Part shown: positions 1 to 9,124 of the stretch, one piece after another
How the letters are laid out: every line of letters begins with the position of its first letter
Position numbering within the stretch: the stretch's first letter is position 1
NCBI RefSeq assembly: GCF_005047355.1
Contig: NZ_SUMC01000003.1
Coordinates: forward strand, 266,506 to 330,505
Length of the DNA stretch: 64,000 nucleotides
DNA from: Actinacidiphila oryziradicis
Lineage (GTDB): Bacteria; Actinomycetota; Actinomycetes; Streptomycetales; Streptomycetaceae
Direction: 5' to 3'
The notes under the pieces: generated by a model
The model's input: only the letters and a program-made list of their open reading frames with translations
What the model was told of the DNA's origin: nothing
Database searches by the model: none
Translations under genes and position numbers: made by a program

Positions 1-925
1 GGAGCAGATTCGGGTCGTTATGGGTGAAATACGCCCCGTTCGTCACGTACACGGTCTTTCCGCGCACCGCGACAGAAGTCGGGTTGGACAGCCCGTCCTG
101 CGCGGTGAGCACCGTCTGGTGCGTGCCGTCGGGGTTCACCAGGGCGACGGAGTTCGCGAAGTTCTGCGCTGCCAGGACCGTGTCGCCCTGCCCGACGAAG
201 GTGAAGTCGTCGATGCTCGTCAGGCCCTCGGCCTGCGTCGTGACGGCACCCGCGGTGCCGTCCGCGCCGATCGGGATACGCAGCAGGGTGCCCTTGTCGG
301 TGTTGCTCACCCAGACCGCACCGTCGTGCACCTTGATGCCGTTCGCCCCGAACCCGGAAGAATGCGTGGCGGACGGCTGAAGGGCCTCGCCGCCGGCCCA
401 CAGGGACGTCGCGCCGCTCCTCAGCGACACCTTCCACACCGTGCCGGTGGTGGAGTCGGTCGCGTAAAGGGTGTCATGGCGCCTGTCGAGCGCGAGGCCG
501 TTGACGACCTTCACGTCGGGGAGAGCGGCGACCTGCTCGGGGGTGCCGCCCGGGGGGATGCGCCAGACGCCGGACAGGCTGCCGGCGTTGTAGTTGACGT
601 AGAGAGTGCCGTCGGCGGCTCGCACGATGCCCGACACCGTCGCGGTGCCCGAGGCGGGGGCGGGCAGCGTCGCCAGTATCGACGTCTTCCCGTCCGGGGT
701 GACCCGGGCTATCTGCCTTGCCCCCTTGAACGTGACGTCGGCCGCCCCGTTGGGCTCCAGGGTGATGTTCTCCGGCTGCTGCAGGGTGGTGATGTCGAAG
801 TGAGCGACCTCCTGCGCCTGGGACAGCGGGGCGGTGGACGCGAAGGCAGGGGCGATCGCTTGCGTGGTCGCGAGTCCGGCGACCGCGATGGCGCCCAGCA
901 GCGTCGTGCGACGGTGGCGAAACAT
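1..925 (-). CDS. Secreted SMP-30/NHL-like beta-propeller protein (C-terminus off the left edge)
   Basis: Reads leftward and leaves the window, so only about 308 N-terminal residues are visible. Start is the ATG at 925 with GGAGA seven bases upstream. The N-terminus has Arg residues, a hydrophobic stretch (LLGAIAVAGLATT) and an Ala-rich cleavage region, so it should be exported. The rest is repeated blades of the form 'V.PDG...L....' and 'ANGIKVHDGAVWVSNTD', typical of SMP-30/gluconolactonase or NHL propellers that bind a small ligand or hydrolyse a lactone. No catalytic residues can be assigned without the C-terminus. The family is seen with good confidence; the substrate is unknown. Confidence 0.75.
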   Translation of the reverse strand, partial: MFRHRRTTLLGAIAVAGLATTQAIAPAFASTAPLSQAQEVAHFDITTLQQPENITLEPNGAADVTFKGARQIARVTPDGKTSILATLPAPASGTATVSGIVRAADGTLYVNYNAGSLSGVWRIPPGGTPEQVAALPDVKVVNGLALDRRHDTLYATDSTTGTVWKVSLRSGATSLWAGGEALQPSATHSSGFGANGIKVHDGAVWVSNTDKGTLLRIPIGADGTAGAVTTQAEGLTSIDDFTFVGQGDTVLAAQNFANSVALVNPDGTHQTVLTAQDGLSNPTSVAVRGKTVYVTNGAYFTHNDPNLL

Positions 926-1241
926 GTACTTCTCCAAGGATCAGTTCGGAAGGAGCCGGGAGAACGCCGGACGGGGAGAGATCCGAAGCGGTCGCAGGGT
1001 GACGGCGGAGCGGACGTGCCCCGCGCTGTCCGGTGGCGCCGCTCCGGGGGCGCCGGTCCGGAAAGACTGACCGTCTGCTCGTCGCACCTGCGCCCTTCGT
1101 TCTCACGCGGGTACCGGGCCGTTCCTTCAGGCCGACCGCATGCTCGCACGCGTACCTGTGCGCTTCCTGGCACGCCCGGCCGCCGGCGGGGCGTACCGCT
1201 GCTTGACGGGCCACTGGACGTCCATCACGAGAAGACGTCCA
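926..1241. other. Intergenic region, no gene seen
   Basis: Lies between the start of the propeller gene and the end of the efflux pump gene, both on the minus strand. It must hold the promoter of the propeller gene and probably the terminator of the pump operon. I see no convincing reading frame. Confidence 0.4.
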
Positions 1242-2999
1242 TCAGGAGGAGGGCGCTTTGCGCCATTCCGGCTGTCCCTTCCCCGGGTCCCCTGAGCTTC
1301 CCGGGCCATCCGTCCTGCCCGATGCGGCCTTGTGGTGGCGGCCGCGCAGCACCGAGGCGAGCGCGGCGACCAGGGCCATCGCCGTGGCCACGCTGAAGAC
1401 GGTGACGAGCCCGTGGTGGAACGGCCCGGAGACCAGTTCGGGGAAGAACCGCGTCCCGGTCAGGGTGCTGACGTTGTGGCCGGGCAGTGTGCGCAGCACC
1501 CCGCTGGGTGCGAGCAGATGGCTGATCGGGTTGTTGCCGAGGAAGGTGGCGAACAGCGTGCTCACCGGCGGCAGCGCCGCCACCTCCCCGGCTGTCCCGG
1601 CGGGCACCCCTTGTCCTTGCAGGCCGCTGCTCAGCGCATGCGGCAGCGAGCCGGCAAGGCCGGAGATCATCAGCGAGAACGACAGCCCGATCGACAGGGC
1701 GGTACCCGAGTTCTGGAACGTCGAGCGCATGCCCGACGCCACCCCGCGCTGTTCCGGCGGCACGCTGCCCATGATCGCTGAAGTGTTCGGGGCGGAGAAC
1801 ATCCCCTGACCGAGCCCGCTGAGCAGCAGCAGAGCCGCGAACTGGGGGTAGGAGAAGTCCACCGGCAGAGCGAGCAGGCCGACGAACGCGACGGCCACCA
1901 GGATCAGTCCGCTGGTGGAGAACAGCCGCGCGCCGAAGCGGTCCGACAGATAGCCGGACACCGGGCCCGCGACGAGGAACCCGACGGTCAGCGGCAGCAT
2001 GAAGACGCCGGCCCACAGCGGGGTGCGCTCGAAGTCGTAGCCGTGCAGCGGCAGCCAGATGCCCTGCAGCCAGATGATCAGCATGAACTGCAGTCCGCCA
2101 CGGGCGATCGCGGTGAGCAGCGCTGCCAGATTGCCGGCGGCGAAGGCGCGGATACGGAACAGACCGAGGCGGAACATCGGCTCGGCGATCCGGGTCTCGG
2201 CGAAACAGAACACGGCGAGCAGCAGCACACCCGCGCCAAGTCCGCCCAGCACCCAGGGGTTGGTCCAGCCGGTCGGATGGCCGCCGTAGGGCTGGATGCC
2301 GTAAGTGATGGCGGCCAGGAGCGCGCCGGCACCGCCGGTGAAGGTGATGTTGCCGGCCCAGTCGATGCGGCCCGGCTTGCGGGACCCGGTCTCGCGCAGA
2401 CTGCGGTACGACCAGATGGTGCCGACCACGCCGATCGGGACGCTGACCCAGAACACCGCGCGCCAGTCGATGGTGGCCAGCAGACCGCCGGCGAGCAGCC
2501 CGAGGAACTGGCCGGCCAGCGCGGTGATCTGGTTGATGCCGAGGGCCATGCCGCGTTGCCGGGCCGGGAAGGCATCGGTGAGGATGGCCGCCGAGTTCGC
2601 GGTCAGCATGGACCCGCCGACGGCCTGCACGATCCGGAAGCCGATCAGCCACAACGCGCCGCCGCCGCCCTTCAGCGGATCGAGCGAGAGGGCCAGCGAG
2701 GCGCAGGCGAAGATCGCGAAGCCCATGTTGTACATCCGGACCCGGCCGAACATGTCGCCGATGCGGCCGAGCGAGACCACGAGGACGGCGGAGATCAGCA
2801 GATAGCCCAGGATCATCCAGAGCAGGTAGCCGATGTTGCCGGGGGCGAGCGGGTCGAGACCGATACCGCGGAAGATCGCCGGCAGGGAGATGATCACGAT
2901 CGAGCTGTCGATGGTCGCGATCAGCACGCCGAGTGTGGTGTTGGAGAGCGCGACCCACTTGTAGCGGTCGCCGACCGCGCCTTTCTCCTGTCCGGCCAT
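1242..2999 (-). CDS. DHA2-family MFS drug efflux transporter (14 TM)
   Basis: 585-residue inner-membrane proton/drug antiporter of the EmrB/QacA (DHA2) type. It opens with the family signature 'LIATIDSSIVIISLPAI' in TM1 and has the loop 2-3 motif GRIGDMFGRVRMY. About fourteen hydrophobic segments span its length, as expected for DHA2 rather than 12-TM DHA1 pumps. The ATG at 2999 overlaps the TGA of the upstream MarR gene (ATGA), so the two are translationally coupled; a GTG one codon earlier is less likely. MarR-DHA2 pairs usually form self-regulated efflux operons induced by the pump substrate. The substrate cannot be read from the sequence. Confidence 0.93.
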   Translation of the reverse strand: MAGQEKGAVGDRYKWVALSNTTLGVLIATIDSSIVIISLPAIFRGIGLDPLAPGNIGYLLWMILGYLLISAVLVVSLGRIGDMFGRVRMYNMGFAIFACASLALSLDPLKGGGGALWLIGFRIVQAVGGSMLTANSAAILTDAFPARQRGMALGINQITALAGQFLGLLAGGLLATIDWRAVFWVSVPIGVVGTIWSYRSLRETGSRKPGRIDWAGNITFTGGAGALLAAITYGIQPYGGHPTGWTNPWVLGGLGAGVLLLAVFCFAETRIAEPMFRLGLFRIRAFAAGNLAALLTAIARGGLQFMLIIWLQGIWLPLHGYDFERTPLWAGVFMLPLTVGFLVAGPVSGYLSDRFGARLFSTSGLILVAVAFVGLLALPVDFSYPQFAALLLLSGLGQGMFSAPNTSAIMGSVPPEQRGVASGMRSTFQNSGTALSIGLSFSLMISGLAGSLPHALSSGLQGQGVPAGTAGEVAALPPVSTLFATFLGNNPISHLLAPSGVLRTLPGHNVSTLTGTRFFPELVSGPFHHGLVTVFSVATAMALVAALASVLRGRHHKAASGRTDGPGSSGDPGKGQPEWRKAPSS

Positions 3000-3448
3000 C
3001 ACAGCCGCTCCGCGAGCCGGTCGAGCAGCGGCAGGACCGCGAGCAGCTTGCGCCGCTCGGCGGGGGTGAAGTCCTCGTCGAGGACCACGGTGAGGCGCTG
3101 GACGGACTCCGAGCGCCGGTCGATCAGCACCTTGCGGCCGGCGTCCGTGACCGTCATCACCGCGCGGCGGCCGTCGGCGGCGTCCTGCCGGCGGCGTACC
3201 AGAGCGCGCTCCTCGAGCGTGGCGAGGGTGGACGCCATGGCCTGGGGGCGTACCCGCTCCAGTTCGGCGAGCGATCCCGGGGAATCCGCGCCGTCGCGAC
3301 TCAGGCGGGCCAGGACGGACACCTCGGAGAGGGTCACGTCACCCACGGCGTGGGTCTGTCGCAGCCTGCGGGCGATACGGGCCACTGCCAGCCGGAGCGC
3401 TGCTGCGGTCCGGCTGGCGTCGTCTGCTGATGTTCCGGTCTCATCCAC
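2999..3448 (-). CDS. MarR-family transcriptional regulator
   Basis: About 149-residue winged-helix regulator. The MarR core is clear: recognition region 'LSEVSVLARLSRDGADSPGS' followed by 'VRPQAMASTLATLEERALV' and the wing 'RRRQDAADGRRAVMTVTD'. The GTG at 3448 is the best start; no Shine-Dalgarno precedes it, so it may be translated from a leaderless mRNA. A TTG at 3472 would add eight residues. It shares an ATGA overlap with the downstream DHA2 pump and is divergent from the NmrA-type gene at 3717. It likely represses itself and the pump through the inverted repeat just upstream. Confidence 0.88.
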   Translation of the reverse strand: MDETGTSADDASRTAAALRLAVARIARRLRQTHAVGDVTLSEVSVLARLSRDGADSPGSLAELERVRPQAMASTLATLEERALVRRRQDAADGRRAVMTVTDAGRKVLIDRRSESVQRLTVVLDEDFTPAERRKLLAVLPLLDRLAERL

Positions 3449-3454
3449 AAGTAC

Positions 3455-3468
3455 TAAGTATAGGCTTA
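3455..3468. promoter_or_regulatory. Candidate MarR operator TAAG-N6-CTTA
   Basis: Inverted repeat TAAGTATAGGCTTA, AT-rich in a GC-rich setting, six bases upstream of the proposed MarR start. Its position suits autorepression of the marR-pump operon. Inference from position and symmetry only. Confidence 0.5.
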
Positions 3469-3716
3469 TCAATCCACCGTAACTAAATCGGACCGTCGGA
3501 TGGCGGCCGCACCCCGGCGGGCCCGCTCGGCTCGGGAGGCCTCGGACCCGAGGGACGCAGCCGGCAGGCCAGGCGGCTCGGCCGTAGCGGTGATGGCCGG
3601 CCGGGTCGGGCGACCGTACGGTGCCGGACTGCGCCGATGTCGGGATTCACGCGGTATACCCAGTGTTATGGCGACCGGCTGTCCTGAATCCCATGTTTAT
3701 TACTGAGGAGAAACTG

Positions 3717-4634
3717 ATGTCCCGTGAGTGGCCGATTCTGGTAACCGGTGCCGCAGGGAGCGTTGGAGCGGTCGGCCGGATGGTGGTCGAAATCCTGCGC
3801 CAACGCGACCTGCCCGTTCGTGCGCTTGTCCATCGCGAGGACGAGCGGGCCGAGGCGCTGCGTGCTGTGGGTGCCGAGGTCGTGGTCGCCGATCTCACTC
3901 GCGGCGCTGATGTCGTCCGCGCGATGGACGGCTGCCGGCGCATGTACTTCGGCATGAGCGTGTCCGCATCGTATGTGGCGGCAACAGTCACCGCAGCGGC
4001 CGCCGCTCGCGCGCAGGGGAACATGGAAGTACTCGTCAACATGTCACAGATGACCGTGTCGCAGATGAGCCTGACAAGTACGACGGAATCAGCGCAACAG
4101 CGGCTGCACTGGCTCGCCGAACAGGTCCTTGACTGGTCCGGCCTGCCCATCGTGCAGATCCGGCCGACTGTTTTCCAGGAGAATCCACTTTTCACGGCTT
4201 TCGCTGCCTCATCGATCGCGAAGGAGGGCACGATTCGGCTGCCCTTCGGCTCCGGCCGTACCTCACCGGTCGCGGCCCGTGACGTCTCCGAAGTGGTCGC
4301 GACTATTCTCGCGAACCCTTCTTCGCATATCGGGAAGGTCTACGAACTGACCGGGCCGCGATCCCAGAACCTGACCGCGATGGCGGCGGAGTATTCCGAA
4401 GCGCTGGGTCGCCCCGTCACATACGTCGACGTCCCCTACCAGCAGTGGCTTGACCAGGAGTTGAGCGCCCTCGGGCTGCCCGACCATGTCTTCGAGCACA
4501 TCGCCACCATGGCGCGCCTGCACTCGGAAGGACGCTATGACCGCGTGACGCATGACGTCGAGCAGATCATTGGAAGGCCGGCGTCAAGCGTGCGCGATTT
4601 CGTCGCGGACAACCCAGCTCTCTTCCAAAGCTGA
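3717..4634 (+). CDS. NmrA-family NAD(P)-binding protein (atypical short-chain reductase)
   Basis: 305 residues. Begins with a Rossmann dinucleotide motif (ILVTGAAGSVGAVGRMV; TGxxGxxG type), then a basic residue after beta-2 (LVHRED) that favours NADP. The family-typical 'VRPTVFQENP'-like stretch (IRPTVFQENPLF) sits near residue 160. NmrA-like proteins lack the usual Tyr-x-x-x-Lys dyad and act as redox sensors or NAD(P)H:quinone reductases (QOR2 type). The start at 3717 is supported by GAGGAGAA seven bases upstream; longer in-frame versions lack such a site. Divergent from the MarR-pump operon, so possibly under the same regulator. Slightly lower GC than its neighbours. Confidence 0.85.
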   Translation: MSREWPILVTGAAGSVGAVGRMVVEILRQRDLPVRALVHREDERAEALRAVGAEVVVADLTRGADVVRAMDGCRRMYFGMSVSASYVAATVTAAAAARAQGNMEVLVNMSQMTVSQMSLTSTTESAQQRLHWLAEQVLDWSGLPIVQIRPTVFQENPLFTAFAASSIAKEGTIRLPFGSGRTSPVAARDVSEVVATILANPSSHIGKVYELTGPRSQNLTAMAAEYSEALGRPVTYVDVPYQQWLDQELSALGLPDHVFEHIATMARLHSEGRYDRVTHDVEQIIGRPASSVRDFVADNPALFQS

Positions 4635-4923
4635 ATAATTACTCGGCCATTTAATCAGCCATTTACTCAGCGCTATGCGGTCGCCCTGCCGCCGAACAGC
4701 CGGGGCACCCCCAGCGGGGAGGTGGCGATCGTAGTCACCGGCCTGCCCAGAGCGGCCTGGCGACATCCCAGAGCCTGTTCCGGGCCGCCCGATCAGAGGT
4801 CACCCGACAGGGTCTGAACCGGACCCGGCCCTGCACGGCCGTACGGCCCTGCACCGGCCGGCCGGCGCGCGACGCGATCCTGCCCCCGCGCGCCCCCGTT
4901 CGGAACGGACATCGCGGCAGCTC

Positions 4924-4967
4924 TTGACAGAAGCCGGAAGGGACTAAAGCCTATGGCAACGTTGTCA
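4924..4967 (+). promoter_or_regulatory. Candidate promoter and LacI-type operator for the GH2 gene
   Basis: A consensus -35 hexamer TTGACA at 4924-4929 is followed by the near-palindrome TGGCAACGTTGTCA at 4954-4967. The central CAACGTTG is perfectly symmetric, with the CG centre typical of LacI/GalR operators in actinomycetes. It lies about 60 bases before the GH2 start, where bound repressor would block transcription. No strong -10 is visible. It could be served by the LacI regulator at 12.5 kb, whose own operator shares the AACGTT core. The rest of 4635-5025 holds GC-rich palindromes but no gene. Confidence 0.6.
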
Positions 4968-5025
4968 GGTGAGGTATGCAGGCCCGCCTGTTCTGCTGGG
5001 CTCAGCTGGATTGGATCAGTTGCAC

Positions 5026-8000
5026 ATGTGGAATCAGTCGCCTCGCCCCTCCCGTAGGTCTGTTGTCTCCGCCGCCTCAACCCTGCTCGCGGGCTTCGGC
5101 CTGGGAGTCACGCTTCCCTCGAGCAGCTACGCCGCCGGGCCCCCGGCGGCGGGAGGCGCGGCCTGGCAGGGCGAGCTCGCCGCCTACCGCCCGATCGCGG
5201 TGTCGTCCACGGACTACGCCCCCACGCCGGGCGAGTTCGTGGTGGACAAGCTCAGCTCCGTCGGTGTGCGGGGCACCGGATGGCGTGCCGCCGACGGAGA
5301 TCCGCAGTGGATCTCCGTCGATCTCCAGGCCGACTGCGAGGTCGAGTCCGTCCGTCTGACGTTCGAGGCCACGGCGAGCGACCCGGCCTTCGTCCCTTCC
5401 TCCGGCGGCAACCCGCGCGACAGCACGACGGGCCAGGAGATCCTGTCCAGCTGCGCGGTGGACTTCGTCATCGAGACGTCCCGGGACCACCACTCGTGGA
5501 CCACCGTGCACCGGACCACCGCCGGCACCGGTGGCGTCGTGGAGATCACGTTGGCCACGTCGGTCACCGCGCGCTGGGTGCGGATGACCGTAAGCAAACG
5601 CTCCAACGCCAACCCACTGGGCCTGAACGGTTTCGAGGTGTACGGCACGGCCAGCGGCCTCCGGCCGGCGGCCACGGGCTGGACCGACTGGGGGACCCAC
5701 GACCACCAGCCGCCCGAGCTCGAGGTCGCCGCCGACGGCACGGTGCCGCTGGAGTCGGGCTGGACCCTGACCATGGACGACTGGGCAGGCGGAGAGGGTG
5801 CGGAACTGTCCCGGCCGGCGGTGGACACCAGCCGCTGGCTGCCCGCCACCGTCCCCGGCACGGTCCTGGCCTCGCTGGTGGACCAGGGCCACCTGCCGGA
5901 CCCGGTGACCGGCCTCAACAACCTCCACATACCCGAGGCCCTGTCGCGCCATTCGTGGTGGTACCGGCGCGGCTTCCGCCTGCCGCGCGGCCTGCGCACC
6001 GGCTCCGGCCGCCACATCTGGCTGGAGTTCGACGGCGTCAACCACAAAGCGGACATCTGGCTCAACGGCCGGCAAGCGGGGGGTCTGACGTTCCCCTTCG
6101 CCCGCTCCGCCCACGATGTGACGAATCTGCTGGCCGCCGGCGGCGAGCAGGCCCTGGCCGTGAAAATAACGCCGATGCCCTTCCCCGGCAGCCCCGGTGA
6201 CAAGGGGCCGGCCGGCCTGTCCTGGGTGGACGCCGGCGCCCCCATGATGAACCGCAACTCACCGACCTACCTGGCCTCCTCCGGCTGGGACTGGATGCCG
6301 GCCGTGCGCGACCGCGTCTCCGGCATCTGGAACCATGTGCGACTGCGCTCGACCGGCCATGCGGTCATCGGCGACCCCCGGGTGGACACCAAGCTCCCCG
6401 ACCTGCCCGACACAGGCAGCGCCGAACTGACGATCGTGGTCCCGGTGCGCAACGCCGACTCCTCCAGCAGACAAGTGACCGTCTCCGCCTCGTTCGACGA
6501 CGTGCGGGTCTCCCAGTCCGTCACGGTGGCGGCCGGCGAGACGGTCGATGTCACCTTCGCCCCCGCCGCCTTTGGGCAGCTGCGGCTGCGGAACCCGAAA
6601 CTGTGGTGGCCCAACGGCTACGGCAATCCCGACCTGCACGAGCTGACCCTGGTCGCCGCTGTCGACGGCGGGGAGAGCGACCGGCGCACCACCCGCTTCG
6701 GTATCCGCCAGTTCGGCTACGAGTACGAGGTGCCGCTGCCCTTCGGCGCGAGCACCGACGCGTACACCCAGTCGGTGTCCCTGGGAGCGCAGAAGGCCCA
6801 GTACGTGCGGGTCAGGTGCCTGACCCGCGCCACGAACTGGGGTTCGTCGCTGTGGAGCCTGTCGGTCCTCGACAGCGCCTCGCCGGGCACCGACCTGGCG
6901 CTGCACAAGGCGGCCACCGCCTCGTCCGTGGACGATCCGTCGAACCAGGCCGCCAACGCCACCGACGGCGACCCGAACACCCGTTGGTCCTCGGCTTTCG
7001 AGGACGACCAGTGGATCCAGGTCGACCTGGGCTCGTCCGTATCCTTCGACCGGATCGACCTGACTTGGGAGCAGGCGTACGCCAAGACGTATGTGGTGCA
7101 GGTGTCGGGGGACGGCTCGACCTGGACGGACGCGAAGTCCGTGGACAACTCCGCGGTGCCGCTGCCGTTCAACGGCGGCGACGCCAGCCTGCAGACCGAG
7201 GACTTCACCGCCCGGACCGCCCGCTACGTACGGATCAGCGGCGGCGCCCGGGCGACCAGTTGGGGCAACTCACTGTGGACCCTGTCGGTGATCGACAGCA
7301 GCAAGCCGGGCACCGACCTGGCCCTGCGCAAGACAGCCACCGCCTCGACCGAGGATTCGTCGAACCCGGCCGTCAACGCCACCGACGGCAACCCCAACTC
7401 CCGCTGGTCGTCGGAGTATCTGGACAACCAGTGGATCCAGGTGGACCTGGGCTCGTCGCAGTCCTTCGACCGGGTCGTCGTCGTGTGGGAGGCGGCGTAC
7501 CCGAAGACGTACGTGATCCAGGCGTCCGAGGACGGCGCGACGTGGACGGACGTGAAGTCCGTGGACAACACGCCGGACCCGTTGAAGATCAGTGTGAACG
7601 GCGTCCGCGTCTTCTGCCGCGGCGGCAACTGGGGCTGGGACGAGCTGCTGCGCAGGATGCCCGCCGCCCGGATGGACGCGGCGGTGCGGATGCACCGCGA
7701 CATGAACTTCACCATGATCCGCAACTGGGTCGCATCCAGCAACCGGGAGGAGTTCTTCGCCAGTTGCGACGAGCACGGCCTGCTGGTGTGGAACGACTTC
7801 CCCAACGCCTGGGCCATGGACCCGCCGGACCACCAGGCCTACAACGACCTGGCCAAGGACACGGTACTGCGGTACCGCATCCACCCGAGCGTCGTCGTCT
7901 GGTGCGGCGCCAACGAGGGCAACCCGCCCTCGGCGATCGACACCGGCATGCGGGACGCGGTGCAGTCGCAGGTACCCGGGGTGCTGTACCAGAGCAACTC

Positions 8001-9099
8001 GGCGGGCGGCTTCATCAGCGGCGGCGGCCCCTACGGCTGGATCGAGCCGGAGCGCTACTACTCCCCGTCCACCTACGGCAGCGGAAGCTTCGGCTTCCAC
8101 ACCGAGATCGGCATGCCGGTGGTGTCCACGGCCGAGAGCATGCGCAGCCTCGTCGGCGACGAGCCGGAGTGGCCGATCGCCGGAGCCTGGTACTACCACG
8201 ACTGGAGCACCAGGGGGAACCAGGCCCCGCAGAACTACCAGGCGGCCATCGAGACCCGCCTGGACACCGCTACCGGGCTGGACGACTTCGCCCGCAAGGC
8301 GCAGTTGGTGAACTACGAGAACACCCGCGCGATGTTCGAGGCGTGGAACGCCAACCTGTGGAAGGACGCCAGCGGCCTCATGCTGTGGATGTCCCATCCG
8401 GCGTGGCACAGCACGGTGTGGCAGACGTACGACTACGACTTCGACGTCAACGGCACCTACTACGGGGCCCGCAAGGCGTGCGAGCCCGTCCACGTCCAGG
8501 CGGACGCGGTGAACTGGCAGGTCATCGCGGTCAACCACACCCCGCAGGCACTCACGGGGGTCACCGTCACGGCCCGGGTCCTCGACCTGGCCGGGCGGCA
8601 GCTCGCAGCCACCCGGAGCGCCACGGTGGACGTCGCCTCGTCCGCCACCACACAGGCCTTCACCGCCGGCTGGACGAAGGACCTGCCGGACTTGCACCTC
8701 CTTCGGCTGAGCATGGCGGACGGCCGGGGGAACGTCCTGTCGGAGAACACCTACTGGCGCTACCGCGAAGCGGCCGACATGAAGGCGCTCAACAACGCCA
8801 AGTCGGTGAAGGTCTCCGCCGACATCGGCCAGGTGACCCGCTCGGGGGCCCGCCGCGCACTGACCGCCACGGTCCACAACCGCGGCTCGGCGGTCGCGGC
8901 GATGGTCCGACTGTCGCTCCTGGACGACAGAGGCGGCAAGCGGGTGCTGCCGACGCTGTACAGCGACAACTACCTGTGGCTGCTGCCCGGTGAGTCACGG
9001 ACCGTCACGCTCTCCTGGCCCGCCGAGGCGCTGCCCTCGGGCCGGCCGGCCCTGCGGGTGGAGGGTTACAACGTCCCACGGACAGTGGCACGGGCGTAG
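5026..9099 (+). CDS. Secreted glycoside hydrolase family 2 enzyme with three discoidin (F5/8C) domains
   Basis: 1,357 residues. Tat signal peptide: SRRSVVSA with Arg10-Arg11, then a hydrophobic stretch ending near YAAG (about residue 36). An N-terminal F5/8C domain (about 45-210) precedes the GH2 sugar-binding jelly roll (about 235-420) and an Ig-like domain. Two more tandem discoidin repeats (about 615-850) are inserted before the TIM barrel, which starts at 'VNGVRVFCRGGNWGWD'. Likely acid/base is Glu964 in CGANEG; likely nucleophile is Glu1027 in FHTEIG. The layout resembles exo-beta-glucosaminidase or mannosidase-like GH2 enzymes; the exact sugar is not determined. Start chosen because the signal peptide begins here; an upstream GTG at 4969 is less likely. 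The stop codon TAG forms part of a TAGGGCCTGTCCGG repeat. Confidence 0.9.
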   Translation: MWNQSPRPSRRSVVSAASTLLAGFGLGVTLPSSSYAAGPPAAGGAAWQGELAAYRPIAVSSTDYAPTPGEFVVDKLSSVGVRGTGWRAADGDPQWISVDLQADCEVESVRLTFEATASDPAFVPSSGGNPRDSTTGQEILSSCAVDFVIETSRDHHSWTTVHRTTAGTGGVVEITLATSVTARWVRMTVSKRSNANPLGLNGFEVYGTASGLRPAATGWTDWGTHDHQPPELEVAADGTVPLESGWTLTMDDWAGGEGAELSRPAVDTSRWLPATVPGTVLASLVDQGHLPDPVTGLNNLHIPEALSRHSWWYRRGFRLPRGLRTGSGRHIWLEFDGVNHKADIWLNGRQAGGLTFPFARSAHDVTNLLAAGGEQALAVKITPMPFPGSPGDKGPAGLSWVDAGAPMMNRNSPTYLASSGWDWMPAVRDRVSGIWNHVRLRSTGHAVIGDPRVDTKLPDLPDTGSAELTIVVPVRNADSSSRQVTVSASFDDVRVSQSVTVAAGETVDVTFAPAAFGQLRLRNPKLWWPNGYGNPDLHELTLVAAVDGGESDRRTTRFGIRQFGYEYEVPLPFGASTDAYTQSVSLGAQKAQYVRVRCLTRATNWGSSLWSLSVLDSASPGTDLALHKAATASSVDDPSNQAANATDGDPNTRWSSAFEDDQWIQVDLGSSVSFDRIDLTWEQAYAKTYVVQVSGDGSTWTDAKSVDNSAVPLPFNGGDASLQTEDFTARTARYVRISGGARATSWGNSLWTLSVIDSSKPGTDLALRKTATASTEDSSNPAVNATDGNPNSRWSSEYLDNQWIQVDLGSSQSFDRVVVVWEAAYPKTYVIQASEDGATWTDVKSVDNTPDPLKISVNGVRVFCRGGNWGWDELLRRMPAARMDAAVRMHRDMNFTMIRNWVASSNREEFFASCDEHGLLVWNDFPNAWAMDPPDHQAYNDLAKDTVLRYRIHPSVVVWCGANEGNPPSAIDTGMRDAVQSQVPGVLYQSNSAGGFISGGGPYGWIEPERYYSPSTYGSGSFGFHTEIGMPVVSTAESMRSLVGDEPEWPIAGAWYYHDWSTRGNQAPQNYQAAIETRLDTATGLDDFARKAQLVNYENTRAMFEAWNANLWKDASGLMLWMSHPAWHSTVWQTYDYDFDVNGTYYGARKACEPVHVQADAVNWQVIAVNHTPQALTGVTVTARVLDLAGRQLAATRSATVDVASSATTQAFTAGWTKDLPDLHLLRLSMADGRGNVLSENTYWRYREAADMKALNNAKSVKVSADIGQVTRSGARRALTATVHNRGSAVAAMVRLSLLDDRGGKRVLPTLYSDNYLWLLPGESRTVTLSWPAEALPSGRPALRVEGYNVPRTVARA
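6889..7583 (+). repeat. Tandem discoidin-domain repeat inside the GH2 gene
   Basis: Two coding repeats, about 6890-7163 and 7313-7583 (offset about 423 bases), encode near-identical segments such as DLALHKAATAS/DLALRKTATAS, DQWIQVDLGSS/NQWIQVDLGSS and KTYVVQVS/KTYVIQAS. They are F5/8 type C carbohydrate-binding modules that arose by duplication within the gene. Confidence 0.85.
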
Positions 9100-9124
9100 G
9101 GCCTGTCCGGAGGCCGCGCGGCGG

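Noticed and set aside
2043..3482. A 479-codon plus-strand frame across the pump and MarR genes
   Set aside because: Gln/Asp/Gly-rich shadow of the real minus-strand genes.
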